Assembly: GCA_903837785.1 (NCBI GenBank)
Contig: CAILVY010000368.1
Span: 1 to 51,666, forward strand
Origin: Candidatus Hydrogenedentota bacterium
GTDB lineage: Bacteria > Hydrogenedentota > Hydrogenedentia > Hydrogenedentales > CAILVY01
DNA: 51,666 nucleotides
Reading direction: 5' to 3'
The notes beneath the pieces are model-generated. The model did not search any database. It saw only the letters and a program-made list of their open reading frames with translations, and was not told the origin of the DNA. Below, one piece after another: positions 26,304-35,630 of this stretch. Made by a program: the position numbers and the translations under genes. The stretch's first letter is position 1. Each line of letters starts with the position of its first letter.

Positions 26304-26355
26304 GCGCCTCGATGCGGCGGACCGGAACTATGGAAGCGGTGCGGCTCTTCGCCCG

Positions 26356-26754
26356 TCACGGCTTGGCCCAGTAGTCCAGCACCAGCACCTTGTCCAAGGA
26401 GGGCCCGAGCAACTTGCCGAACGCCTTGTGATCAGGATGGGCAATATACGTGTCGCGATCCGCCTCGCTCTTAAAGCTGAGGAAGAAGCAGTGGGTGAAT
26501 CCCTGATCCAGTTTCTCGGGGCTGACATTCGTGCCCCATTCGAAGCTCTGGATCACGGAGATCTTCTTGGGCAGTTCGCGAAATGCGTTCTCAATCTGCT
26601 GGATCGTCTCCGGTTTCGCGTCCGCTTTGAATTTGAACAGGACTACGTGCCGGAGCGACGCGGCGGCCTCCGCCGAAGCCATGCCGTGCAGGATTCCAAC
26701 CCCGGCAATGCCGGCCATCAGTATCAGGGACATCATCAGCGCCATCCTTTTCAT
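26356..26754 (-). CDS. Secreted Dabb (stress-responsive A/B barrel) protein
   Basis: A 132-residue protein with a Sec signal peptide (MKRMALMMSLILMAGIAGVG...ASA) followed by one Dabb domain: LRHVVLFKFKADAKPETIQQ, FEWGTNVSPEKLDQGFTHCF, SFKSEADRDTYIAHPDHKAF, then VLVLDYW. The histidine in LRHVVLFKF and the H-P-x-H motif are the usual signature. Dabb dimers bind small hydrophobic or aromatic compounds; exported ones are frequent in Planctomycetota and Lentisphaerota. It precedes the Nudix-MBL gene by 52 bases on the same strand and may be co-transcribed. Ligand unknown. Confidence 0.88.
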   Translation of the reverse strand: MKRMALMMSLILMAGIAGVGILHGMASAEAAASLRHVVLFKFKADAKPETIQQIENAFRELPKKISVIQSFEWGTNVSPEKLDQGFTHCFFLSFKSEADRDTYIAHPDHKAFGKLLGPSLDKVLVLDYWAKP

Positions 26755-26872
26755 GACTCATTCCTTTCGTGTGCCTGGCGCCGATCATCCCATATTCCGG
26801 GCCGCGGGGCAAACCTTTGCCTTTGCGGGGTCCTGACTGTTAGGGTATTTCACGATACTGCGAGGAAGCCAC

Positions 26873-29026
26873 ATGCCAGCCGTGCCAGTTCCATCCGCCA
26901 GCCTTTGGACGAAGCTGACGCTGCCGTTAGTCACTTTGACTCAAGGACATCCCCTGTATTATCTCCTGCCCAAACTGGCCATCGGCCTCATCGTGCTCTA
27001 TTGTCTGATCGCTCAACGGCACCGCTTGGGGCGGCTTCTTGCGCTGTTCGGCCACATCCCCCCGATCGGGCGCTTGGCTTCTCGCCTGGGACAGAGCCCG
27101 CCGCTGCTTCGGATCTGGAGCGTGGTGCAACCGGGCCTGCTTCCTGCCATACACGGCTTCCTGATGGCCGGCCTCGTCACGATGACCTTCTTTGCCGCCG
27201 CCAATTATCTGGATTGGGGCAGGTTCCGGAACGGCCGTTATCTAAACGCCTACGAGTTCTACCACTATTACCTCGGGACAAAGTATGCCCCGGAGATCGG
27301 CTATACCGGCCTCTATGCCGCCTCGCTCATCGCCGACGATGAGACCGGCATGAAGTACTCGAATGAGAAGAAGAGCATCCGGAATCTGTCCACCGGCGGA
27401 TACATCGCCGTCGCCGACGTGCTCAAGCACCGAGATCATTTCAAGGTGCGTTTTTCGCCCGAACGATGGAACGCGTGGGTGAGGGACGTCGGCTGGTTCA
27501 AGAAGGAAATGAGCACCGGGCGGTGGAACAGTGTGCTCCGCGACAAAGGCTACAACGCCTCGCCCGTGTGGAGCGCCATTGTGGGCGGGCTGCTGACAAA
27601 CCGGTTCCCCACGGAGAGCGAAGCCGGCATGAATTTCCTGGCCGTGATCGACCTCCTCCTGATTAGCGCCGCGTTTGTCTGCGTTTTCTGGGCGTTCGGC
27701 CCGCGATCCGCGCTGCTCTTGCTCCTGCTACTGGGCACCCACTACATGATGCATTTCTCGCACATGAAAGGCGCCTTGATGCGGACGGATTTCGCCGTGG
27801 CGCTCGTGCTCGCAGTATGTCTGGTGAAGAAGGAGCGTTACGGGCTCGCGGGCTTTTTCGTGGCATACTCGTTTCTGGCCCGGGTCTTCCCCGGCGTCTT
27901 CCTCTTTGGCTTGGGCGCCAAACTCCTGTGGGACCTGCTGCGTGTCGCGCGGCAGGCGGCACAGGCTTTCTACGACCGCTACGGCGAAATGAAGCCCTGC
28001 TTGAAGGCGCTGGCCTTCCTTGTGTCCGCCCACGCGGCCGGGGCAATCGTCCTCGCGACGATTTACGTGAATCTGCCCGCGCCACTGCTCATGAAGATTC
28101 CGACGGGATTGCCCGTTCCGTGGTCCTTCCGCCTCCTCGTGCTTTTTCCGGGCTGTCTTGCGGGCCTGCTCCTGTGCACCTGCGCCGTCTGGGGACTCTG
28201 GCGAGGCCTGATCAACCGGAATTACCTCCGCTTCTTCGGCGCGTTTGCGGTCAGCGTGGTTCTGCTCGTCAGCGCTTCGATTGCCTATTCCGGCGGGTTG
28301 TATCTCTGGCGGGATTTCGGTTCCAAGATTGGCCGGCACAATCAGGACATCTCCGGATGGCGAATCGGCTTCAAGTACCTCTTCATGAGCCGATTCAAGC
28401 CGGATTTCGACTGGGAGAAGGCGGTCAGTGAACTCATCTACGGCCCGGCGCCGGAGACGAAGGCCGCGTCCACGAAGCCTGGCGTGAAAGCGCTCGCGGC
28501 GACGCAACAGAGCAGGGCGGCCATCAAGAAGTTCGCGCCGCAGATCCAGGGAACGATTTACCGGGATCATCAGCGTGCGTGGTGGACCATCCAGGCGGCC
28601 GTGCTGTTGATCTGCATTCTGGCGGTCAAAGGCTTGAAGGACTGGCAGGCGCTGAGCTTCAGTTTCGTGCCCATGTTCTTCCTCGTGGCGCCCACGTACT
28701 ACTATTTCATCATCCTGCTCGTGCCCATGCTCTTCTTCACCGCGGAGATGGAGCGGCCCAGCCGCGCGATGGGCCTCGTCGGAATGTTCCTGACGGCCAT
28801 GGCGGGCTACTATCTCTACGGCATCTGGTCACAGGAATTCCCGACGTATTACTGGCTTTCATGGATGATATTCCTCTTCGTGGTGTACATGGCGCTGCTG
28901 GCCTTGCTCGAATCCTTCTGGTTCCGTCCCGCTCTGGCTGCGCCCGGGACGGGGACGCCGGAAGAGGCGGCTCCGTGCGCCGTGCCGGTTTCCGATGCGC
29001 CCGACGGCCTGGTTGCGTTGGATTGA
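26873..29026 (+). CDS. Large polytopic membrane protein, possible GT-C type, function unknown
   Basis: A 717-residue protein with about twelve hydrophobic segments. After two N-terminal helices it has a loop of about 150 residues (ANYLDWGRFRNGRYLNAYEF; YYLGTKYAPEIGYTGLYAAS) presumably in the periplasm, then a membrane half beginning LAVIDLLLISAAFVCVFW. Inside it, GTHYMMHFSHMKGALMRTDFA and VAYSFLARVFPG resemble GT-C glycosyltransferases of the GT87 type, but I see no decisive D-E motif. A soluble stretch follows at about 480-560. GAGGAA lies ahead of ATG 26873. The secreted glycosidase-like gene begins 64 bases after its stop. It is described as unknown rather than assigned. Confidence 0.7.
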   Translation: MPAVPVPSASLWTKLTLPLVTLTQGHPLYYLLPKLAIGLIVLYCLIAQRHRLGRLLALFGHIPPIGRLASRLGQSPPLLRIWSVVQPGLLPAIHGFLMAGLVTMTFFAAANYLDWGRFRNGRYLNAYEFYHYYLGTKYAPEIGYTGLYAASLIADDETGMKYSNEKKSIRNLSTGGYIAVADVLKHRDHFKVRFSPERWNAWVRDVGWFKKEMSTGRWNSVLRDKGYNASPVWSAIVGGLLTNRFPTESEAGMNFLAVIDLLLISAAFVCVFWAFGPRSALLLLLLLGTHYMMHFSHMKGALMRTDFAVALVLAVCLVKKERYGLAGFFVAYSFLARVFPGVFLFGLGAKLLWDLLRVARQAAQAFYDRYGEMKPCLKALAFLVSAHAAGAIVLATIYVNLPAPLLMKIPTGLPVPWSFRLLVLFPGCLAGLLLCTCAVWGLWRGLINRNYLRFFGAFAVSVVLLVSASIAYSGGLYLWRDFGSKIGRHNQDISGWRIGFKYLFMSRFKPDFDWEKAVSELIYGPAPETKAASTKPGVKALAATQQSRAAIKKFAPQIQGTIYRDHQRAWWTIQAAVLLICILAVKGLKDWQALSFSFVPMFFLVAPTYYYFIILLVPMLFFTAEMERPSRAMGLVGMFLTAMAGYYLYGIWSQEFPTYYWLSWMIFLFVVYMALLALLESFWFRPALAAPGTGTPEEAAPCAVPVSDAPDGLVALD

Positions 29027-29090
29027 GGAGCGGGTGTTCCCGCCGGGCGTTCCATGCGGCCGAGGAGACAGACAATCGAGGGGAGGTGCC

Positions 29091-32000
29091 ATGCGCCCGA
29101 TCTTCGTCGTTCTTGCGCTGTTCTGTTTGCGCCTGACCGCCATTGCTCAGGACCCGGCCTCCAACGAGGATGAGGCCGGTGCGCCGGAGGGGCAGCGGCC
29201 GTATGAAATGGAATGGGCCGGTCGCACCCAGCCGGAGCATCCGGAGCTAACCGGATTCGAGGATCTCTCCGGCTGGACGATTCGCAGCTTCAACGGCGCG
29301 CGCGCGGCGGCGTATCGCTCGCGCCAGGAACGCCTGTACGGCGAGTATTCGATGAAACTCGTCTATGCCGGCGAATCCGCCATCAGCAGTTTCATTCTCG
29401 AGCCGCCGCAACCGATTCCCATCCCGTGCGCCTTCACCGGGGTGAATCTCTGGGTGCGCGGGAACAACTGGGGCTGGGTGAATCCGCCGGCAACGTCCCG
29501 CGTCGGGGTCTACGTTCGCGTGCGCGATGCCAAGGACGAAGACTATCGTGTCCCGCTCGGCACCATCGATTTCGACTACTGGTCGATCCTGCACGAGACG
29601 GTCGTGAGTCCCGACGGGAAATCCCGCCACTACGAAGCGTTGGGCGCGAATAACGACGGCGTGCTCGATTTCCCCGCACGTTTCACCGGCATAGAGGTGG
29701 TGGGTTGCGCCAGCGCGGCCCCGGCCCGGCTCTACTTCGATTCGCTCCAGTGCTATGTCATGGAGTACAAGCCCTTGTTCTTTACGCCGGGGCCCGAAAC
29801 GCTTCCCTGGCCCACCACGCCCGACACAATCCTCCCGCTGCAAAAAGAGGCGACCACGATTGCTTTCACGCCGGGCGACAAAGTCTGCCGCTGGACTGTT
29901 GAAGCGCCTTCTGGAGACCTGGCCTACACGTATCGCTCGGGCGACGGCTCTCTCAGCGACATCCAAGTGGAGATGGGGGGGAAGATTTTCCATCCGTGCT
30001 GGCGGGGCGGAATCACATTCGATCTGAATGGAAAGAGGATTCGTCCGGGCGATGCGGGCGTGACCGCGCGCTGCGCCGCTTTCGAATGTGTTGACGCGGG
30101 TTGCCGCGTGGACTGGGAATTGGCGAGCGGCGAGGCCGTGGCGCGTTACCGTTATGCATTGCGCGTGAAGGGGAAGTCGCTCGTGGTCGATGTCACGGCC
30201 GAAGGAAGGCAAGCCGCGCAACTGGACATCGGCCTTGCCCATGGGTTGAACGACGCGAAAACCGTCTTCTTCCCGTATCTCACGTACGGTATGGACTGGC
30301 CGAAAGTCGTGTTCGGCGCGGGCGGCGGACCCTTCCTCCTTGCGCTGCCCGATTACTACAATTCCGACGCCTCCGAACTCTTTGGCGAACCGCGGCTTCA
30401 CGAGGCCGGCGCGATTGGATATACCGGAGGCGCTGTCTATTTGCCCAGGACCGACGGCGTGCGCAATCCCCTGCGTGAACGGATCTTCATCAACGTCAGC
30501 CGAGACGTGCAGGAGGTGCTGCCCAATATCCCGAATCCGAACTGCGATACGGGCGACGCGGCGCGCGAATGCCTCTGGCGCAACATCGGCCCGGCGCATC
30601 AGAACGAGATGCTCGCGCGCTACAAGGCCTACGGCATCGACAAGTTCATCGCATGCCATCACGAGGTGGGCTGGCGCGAGGGCGGCGAGAGTTTCACCCT
30701 GCGCGACCGGCCTGCACCCAGCATCGGCGACGAACGTCTTGCGCAATACGGCGCCTTCGTGCGGGGCCTCGGCTACCGCTTCGGCACGTATACGAACTAC
30801 GTGGATTTCGCGCCGGTGAATGCGAATTGGAATGAGGACGATGTCTGTCTCGATTCCGAGGGCCGCTGGCAGAAGGCCTGGCCGCGGACTTACGCGCTGA
30901 AGCCGCTGCGCGCCGTCGAGAAGGAGGCGGAGTACGCGCCGCGCATTCACGAACGCTACGGCACGACCGCCCAGTATTGCGACGTGCACACCGCCTACTC
31001 GCCCTGGGGCCGCACGGACTACGATGCGCGAACCCCTGGCGCCGGCATGTTCCGCACGCAATTCAACGCATTCGCGCGGCTGCTCTGGAATGAGAGCAGC
31101 GCGCATCACGGGCCGGTATTCAGCGAAGGGAACCACCACTGGTTCTATGCGGGGATTGTGGACGGCAACTACGCCACGATCTATCCCTATGGCGCGGGCG
31201 AGAAATGCGAGCCGCTCGTCGATTTTGATCTGCTGCGCATGCATCCCAAGATGACCGATTTCGGGATGGGCTTCCCCGTCATGTACTACGGCGAGACGGG
31301 CGATTGGACAAAGAACCACTCGCGCCTCAGTCCCTATTTCGATCGCTTCATGACGGCCACGATCGCCTTCGGCCACATCGGTTTCCTGACGGAGGAGTGG
31401 GGGCTCGACGGCACGCTCAAGTCGTACTATCTCCTGCAGGCGCTGCAGCAGCGCTACGCCATGATTCCGGTGCGCAAGATCGAGTACTTCAACGGCGATC
31501 AGTTCGTGGATACGTCCACGGCACTTGCCACGGAAGCACACAAGCGCCGCCAAATACACGTCGCCTACGAGAACGGCCTGGAAACCTGGAGTAATCTGAG
31601 CGAACGCCTGGACTGGCCGCTCAGCGTTGACGGCACCGCATATCTGTTGCCGCCCGCGTCCTTCATCGCGTTCAGGCCCGGGGACATTCTCGTAAGTTCG
31701 GCCAGCGTGGACGGCGTGCGCCGCGACGTGGTGCGCTGCGCGGACTACTTGTATCTCGACACACGCGGCGGGGTGGTTCATACGCCGGAACTCAGCACGC
31801 GCGGGGCGGTGGCTGTGAAACCGGCGGACGACGGGTGGTGGGTCATCCCGTGCACCGCCGCCGAGGAGGTGAGTATTGGCCTCGCCTGGTTGAACGCGGA
31901 TTCGCAGAGCACTTTTCGCGCCATGGCCTATACAGAAGCCGGGGAAGAGGCGGGCATGACCGAGGTGCGTCACGGCGCGGAAACCCTGACTGTCATGCCG

Positions 32001-33644
32001 CTCGCGAAGCCGGGCGTGATGAAATACAAACTGCGCCGGGAGCCGCACCGCGACTTCGCCTGGGGAGTGGAACTGCCTCGTAAATATGCGGTGCCCGGCG
32101 AGACACTGTCCGCGAAAGTCTCCTGGGATCCCCCCGCCCATTGGGAGGACAGCCAGGCGCCATACTGTCTGCAAGTGTTGCCCGACGGCACCCAAGTCCC
32201 CTGCAAACTGCCTGTGGCGCATCCGGCCCGCGGCAAGGCCATGCTGCCGCTTCGGATTCCGGAGGACACGACGCCCTTCACTCGATGCTGGTTCCAATGG
32301 CATCCCTACACATCCAGCCTGGGCATGATCGTACCGCGTTGGATCGATGTGACAATCCTGCCCGCCTTTGAACTTGCGCTCGAATGCGAAACGCGCACGT
32401 TGTCCCCGGCTGCGGTCATTTCGCTCACCGGCGTTCTGAAGAGTCATCTGGATGCTCCCGCCGAGGCGGAGGTGGTACTCACGGGCGAGGGTTGGAACGA
32501 AGGACCCGGGCCGCGCCGGATTCACTGCGCGCCTGAAGAGGTGTGTCCGCTCCGCTGGGCGCTTCCGCCGGGGCTCGGGCCGGGCTTGTATCCCATCGTT
32601 CTGCGCGCATCCGAGGCAACACGGACGAGTGAACTGCGGCGTTATCTGCGAATCCAGCCCTCCGAGTGGGTTGTGGCGGATTTGGCCCGGACGCCCTTCC
32701 GTAGTGGCATCCGCTATCGTGGCCAGGCGGAATCAGCCTGCGACATGCCCAGCACCGGCGCCTGCTGCTATGCCGTTCAGGAGAACATCGGCGGCGAGAC
32801 GCGAGACGCGCTCTTCATGCACCCGCCCTACCAGCATGGCGTCGGCCTGACGTTCGCGGAGTTCGCGGTGACCCTGCCTGCCGGACGGCCGCGCATCGAT
32901 TTCGCCTTGGGTTTCCGCGCCGGTTCAACCACGCAGGACGGCTGCGCCTTCAAGGCCGTGTTCAACGACGGCCTGCGCGAGCAGGAAGTATTCAGCGAGC
33001 AATATGCCACGCTGAACCAGTGGCTCCCGCGGACCGCCTCGCTGGAAGCTTTCGCGGGAAAGAGCGGAACGCTCCGGCTGATCACCGACGTGGGGCCCGC
33101 CGACAATTCCTATTCGGACTGGGCGGTGTGGGGCGCGCCGAGAATTGTGATGGATGAACCCGCGTATCAGGCCGCTTTGTTCGAGGCGCCGCAGCCTACG
33201 CTGTATGGGCCCGCCCCCGCGCCGTTGCCCGGGCTCACCCGTGAGGATCTCAGGAATGTAAAGTCCGCAAAGATCGCCCTGGAGACGGCCGGCGTGAACG
33301 GCGGAGAATACGCTTCGTTCCTTTACTTCAACGGGATCAAAGCAGGCGCGGTGCCCGAATCTCCCAGCGACGTCGATTGGCATGCGGCTGAGCTGTCCTT
33401 GCCGGCCGAGGCGTTGGCCACGCTTGCCCCCTTTAACACGCTCGTGATCAAGAACCCCGGCAAGGACTACATGAAAGTCCGGGCGCTTTGCCTGCGTTTC
33501 GAACTTGCCGATGGACGCACCGGTTCCAGCACCATCGCCTTGGGGCCGTGGTGCAGCGCGGCCGGATGGGCGCATGCCGAGGGAGAAAGCGTCTCGGTTG
33601 GAAACGATCTCACGCCCCTGCTGCTGGAGATATCGGCCAGGTAA
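29091..33644 (+). CDS. Giant secreted glycoside hydrolase-like multidomain protein
   Basis: A 1517-residue exported protein (MRPIFVVLALFCLRLTAIAQ signal peptide; GGGGAGG seven bases upstream of ATG). Residues about 30-230 form a beta-sandwich with GFEDLSGWTIRSFNGARAAA, resembling carbohydrate-binding modules. About 250-480 form a further beta domain. About 505-800 look like a TIM barrel with RYKAYGIDKFIACHHEVGW, FGTYTNYVDFAPVNANW, TTAQYCDVHTAYSPWGRTDY (candidate catalytic Asp near 630) and HHGPVFSEGNHHWFYAG. This order resembles GH101/DUF5696-type glycosidases. Several beta domains close the protein to about 1515. The family is uncertain and no catalytic pair is proven. Large size and export point to polysaccharide attack. 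Confidence 0.72.
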   Translation: MRPIFVVLALFCLRLTAIAQDPASNEDEAGAPEGQRPYEMEWAGRTQPEHPELTGFEDLSGWTIRSFNGARAAAYRSRQERLYGEYSMKLVYAGESAISSFILEPPQPIPIPCAFTGVNLWVRGNNWGWVNPPATSRVGVYVRVRDAKDEDYRVPLGTIDFDYWSILHETVVSPDGKSRHYEALGANNDGVLDFPARFTGIEVVGCASAAPARLYFDSLQCYVMEYKPLFFTPGPETLPWPTTPDTILPLQKEATTIAFTPGDKVCRWTVEAPSGDLAYTYRSGDGSLSDIQVEMGGKIFHPCWRGGITFDLNGKRIRPGDAGVTARCAAFECVDAGCRVDWELASGEAVARYRYALRVKGKSLVVDVTAEGRQAAQLDIGLAHGLNDAKTVFFPYLTYGMDWPKVVFGAGGGPFLLALPDYYNSDASELFGEPRLHEAGAIGYTGGAVYLPRTDGVRNPLRERIFINVSRDVQEVLPNIPNPNCDTGDAARECLWRNIGPAHQNEMLARYKAYGIDKFIACHHEVGWREGGESFTLRDRPAPSIGDERLAQYGAFVRGLGYRFGTYTNYVDFAPVNANWNEDDVCLDSEGRWQKAWPRTYALKPLRAVEKEAEYAPRIHERYGTTAQYCDVHTAYSPWGRTDYDARTPGAGMFRTQFNAFARLLWNESSAHHGPVFSEGNHHWFYAGIVDGNYATIYPYGAGEKCEPLVDFDLLRMHPKMTDFGMGFPVMYYGETGDWTKNHSRLSPYFDRFMTATIAFGHIGFLTEEWGLDGTLKSYYLLQALQQRYAMIPVRKIEYFNGDQFVDTSTALATEAHKRRQIHVAYENGLETWSNLSERLDWPLSVDGTAYLLPPASFIAFRPGDILVSSASVDGVRRDVVRCADYLYLDTRGGVVHTPELSTRGAVAVKPADDGWWVIPCTAAEEVSIGLAWLNADSQSTFRAMAYTEAGEEAGMTEVRHGAETLTVMPLAKPGVMKYKLRREPHRDFAWGVELPRKYAVPGETLSAKVSWDPPAHWEDSQAPYCLQVLPDGTQVPCKLPVAHPARGKAMLPLRIPEDTTPFTRCWFQWHPYTSSLGMIVPRWIDVTILPAFELALECETRTLSPAAVISLTGVLKSHLDAPAEAEVVLTGEGWNEGPGPRRIHCAPEEVCPLRWALPPGLGPGLYPIVLRASEATRTSELRRYLRIQPSEWVVADLARTPFRSGIRYRGQAESACDMPSTGACCYAVQENIGGETRDALFMHPPYQHGVGLTFAEFAVTLPAGRPRIDFALGFRAGSTTQDGCAFKAVFNDGLREQEVFSEQYATLNQWLPRTASLEAFAGKSGTLRLITDVGPADNSYSDWAVWGAPRIVMDEPAYQAALFEAPQPTLYGPAPAPLPGLTREDLRNVKSAKIALETAGVNGGEYASFLYFNGIKAGAVPESPSDVDWHAAELSLPAEALATLAPFNTLVIKNPGKDYMKVRALCLRFELADGRTGSSTIALGPWCSAAGWAHAEGESVSVGNDLTPLLLEISAR

Positions 33645-33693
33645 GCGGGCTGAAGTCCGGTGCGCACGGCCCGTGTTCAGGCTCCGGAGGCAC

Positions 33694-33722
33694 TTGTTTC
33701 CCGCGTTCATCCAGTGCAGAAT
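33694..33722 (+). promoter_or_regulatory. Candidate sigma-70 promoter for the PilZ gene
   Basis: TTGTTT (33694-33699) and CAGAAT (33717-33722) are 17 bp apart, about 78 bases ahead of the PilZ start. The -10 matches four of six consensus bases. Confidence 0.35.
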
Positions 33723-33799
33723 AGGGCGCGTACCGGCTATCGTGGGACACGGAACCGGATGCCAATGAGGCAGTGTCTTGAAGTGGAGAGGGAAGAGAC

Positions 33800-34279
33800 A
33801 TGCTGACGGAACGGCGAAGGACAGTGCGGCGGCAATCGGATCGCGAGATGCTTCGGCAGCTCGACGAAATGCGCGGCAGAAAGGACGACGATGCATCGCG
33901 GGAACAGCGGCATCTGCGCCGCCGCGCCATTCGTCACAACTGCAAGGCGCAAGTCGCGCTCAAGATCACCCATGCGAGCGGCCAGAACGACACGTGGACC
34001 GTTGAGGAATTCCCCCTTTCCGGGCGCATCCTCGATTTGAGCCCCGAAGGCTGCTCCCTGTTCAGCGCGCAGCAGTTGGACATCGGCCAGGAACTGAGTC
34101 TGCTGATCGGGATGCGCAATGGCGGCAAGATCCGCGCGGGCGGCGCCGTTCGCTGGACGAAGGCCGTTCATGAACATCACGGATATGCGTCGGGCGTGCA
34201 ATTCACGCAGATCGGGCCGAAAGACCAGCAGCAGATCAACGCGTTTCTCAAGGAACTGGACGAGACTATCGGCCTGTGA
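33800..34279 (+). CDS. PilZ-domain c-di-GMP-binding protein
   Basis: A 159-residue protein with a charged N-terminal helix rich in Arg/Lys/Asp/Glu (MLTERRRTVRRQSDREML). A PilZ domain follows: RRRAIRHNC gives the RxxxR motif, ILDLSPEGCSLFS gives the D/N-x-S-x-x-G motif, and the strands end in AVRWTK and ASGVQFTQI. Such domains bind cyclic di-GMP and control motility, secretion or exopolysaccharide. GGGAAGAGAC precedes the ATG. It is followed by a small orphan gene after 19 bases. A candidate promoter lies at 33694-33722. No diguanylate cyclase is nearby. Confidence 0.88.
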   Translation: MLTERRRTVRRQSDREMLRQLDEMRGRKDDDASREQRHLRRRAIRHNCKAQVALKITHASGQNDTWTVEEFPLSGRILDLSPEGCSLFSAQQLDIGQELSLLIGMRNGGKIRAGGAVRWTKAVHEHHGYASGVQFTQIGPKDQQQINAFLKELDETIGL

Positions 34280-34298
34280 GCCGCTTGGAGCGCCTCGG

Positions 34299-34577
34299 AT
34301 GAGAAGTGTCTACGTGGTTACGATGTGGTCGGGCGGGAAACCCGCCCGGAAGTGGAAGTCGGAGCGGGAGCCGGCGATGCTCCCCCAAGGCACCGGCGTA
34401 TCCTTTGTCAGTCTCGACACGAAACTGCCGGTCCAGATTATCGGCAGCATCTCCATTGAAGAGTTCGAGTCCGGGAAAGAAGAGATCGAGGGCAGCTTCT
34501 TCCATTCCTCCGCGGCCGAGGCCGAGGACGAAAGCACCCTCAACGCGCCCCCAACGAATATCCAGCGCATCTTCTGA
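34299..34577 (+). CDS. Small orphan protein downstream of PilZ, function unknown
   Basis: A 92-residue protein starting MRSVYVVTMWSGGKPARKW, with a compact beta-like core (GVSFVSLDTKLPVQIIGSIS) and an acidic tail (FESGKEEIEGSFF; AEAEDEST) ending in NAPPTNIQRIF. GGAG lies nine bases ahead of ATG 34299. No family is recognised. The even codon use and the Shine-Dalgarno argue that it is real, and the 19-base gap to the PilZ gene suggests co-transcription. It may be a PilZ-linked accessory, which is inference. Confidence 0.55.
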   Translation: MRSVYVVTMWSGGKPARKWKSEREPAMLPQGTGVSFVSLDTKLPVQIIGSISIEEFESGKEEIEGSFFHSSAAEAEDESTLNAPPTNIQRIF

Positions 34578-34641
34578 CGTAACACAAGACGACGGCCGCA
34601 CGATCTCGGCGCAGATGCCGGGAAGACAGGGAGGCTGCCGC

Positions 34642-35598
34642 ATGTCAAAGAAGCTGAGCCGCCGCTCCTTTCTGCACGGATCCGCCGCAGCGTCCACTGG
34701 CGCCGCGCTGGGATTCGGGTTCGAGGAGAAGATTCTGCTGGCGCGCGGCCAGGACGCGGCCGCCGCAGAACCCCCGCCCCGGCCGGGCGCCATGCCCACG
34801 GGCAAGATCAAGAACGTCGAGATCGGACGTCTCATCTGCGGCGGCAATCTCATCAGCGGCCACGCGCACAGCCGCGACCTCATCTACGTCTCCTCGCTCC
34901 TGCAGAATTACTTCACGGACGACAAAGTCATGGAAACGCTCGGAAAGTGTGAACAGAGCGGGATCAACACGGCCATTCTCCGCCTGGACGAACGCACGCT
35001 GCGCATCCTGCAACTGTACCGGACGCAGAAGAAGGGCCGCATCCAGTGGATTGCGCAGATCAAGCCGCGCAAGGACGACCTCTTCAGCGCGGCGGACAAG
35101 GCGATTGAGAACGGAGCCGTGGGGGTCTATATCCAGGGGGAGACCGGCGACGCGTTTGTGAAAGAGGGGCTCGTGGAGCAACTCGGCAAGGTCGTCGAAC
35201 ATATCCAGGAGCAGCATGTCATCGCGGGCATCGGGGCCCACATGCTGGAAGTCGTTGCGGCCTCGGAGAAGGCCGGCCTCCAGCCCGACTTCTATATGAA
35301 GACCTTCAACAACAAGAGCTACTGGTCGGCCGGCCCCACGGAGCGCCACGACAGCGTGTGGGAAGAAACCCCGCAGCAGACGCTCGAGTTCATGAAGTCC
35401 GTCCAGAAACCCTGGATTGCCTTCAAAGTCCTGGGCGCGGGCGCCATCCTCCCCAGGGAGGGTTTCGCCTATGCCTTCGAGAACGGCGCCGACTTTGTCT
35501 GCGTGGGCATGTTCGACTTCCAGGTGCGCGAAGATGCCAGTATCGCGCGAGAGGTGCTCGACGGCATTCTTGAGCGGGATCGGCCGTGGCGCGCATAA
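34642..35598 (+). CDS. Tat-exported TIM-barrel-like protein, function unknown
   Basis: A 318-residue protein with a strict twin-arginine signal (MSKKLSRRSFLHGSAAAST). The mature part looks like an alpha/beta barrel: IGRLICGGNLISGHAHSRDL near the N-terminus, SGINTAILRLDERTLR, IQWIAQIKPRKDD, GAVGVYIQGETGD, VIAGIGAHMLEV, PWIAFKVLGAGAI and NGADFVCVGMFDFQ. The regular strand-ending GG/GAG patterns fit a TIM barrel. GGGAGG is nine bases ahead of ATG 34642. Similar Tat-exported proteins seem common in Planctomycetota-type genomes, but I cannot name the reaction. It lies 64 bases after the small orphan on the same strand. Confidence 0.75.
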   Translation: MSKKLSRRSFLHGSAAASTGAALGFGFEEKILLARGQDAAAAEPPPRPGAMPTGKIKNVEIGRLICGGNLISGHAHSRDLIYVSSLLQNYFTDDKVMETLGKCEQSGINTAILRLDERTLRILQLYRTQKKGRIQWIAQIKPRKDDLFSAADKAIENGAVGVYIQGETGDAFVKEGLVEQLGKVVEHIQEQHVIAGIGAHMLEVVAASEKAGLQPDFYMKTFNNKSYWSAGPTERHDSVWEETPQQTLEFMKSVQKPWIAFKVLGAGAILPREGFAYAFENGADFVCVGMFDFQVREDASIAREVLDGILERDRPWRA

Positions 35599-35612
35599 GG
35601 AGGCCAAGGCGA

Positions 35613-35628
35613 ATTTCCCCTGGGAAAT
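35613..35628. promoter_or_regulatory. Perfect palindrome abutting a strong promoter
   Basis: ATTTCCC (35613-35619) and GGGAAAT (35622-35628) are perfect complements around CT. It ends two bases before a consensus TTGACA, where a repressor or activator site would be expected. Confidence 0.4.
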
Positions 35629-35630
35629 AA

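Noticed and set aside
29247..32525. A 1092-codon open frame on the minus strand opposite the giant secreted protein
   Set aside because: It mirrors a real gene with signal peptide and domains on the other strand; long antisense frames are expected in GC-rich DNA and this one shows no recognisable family.
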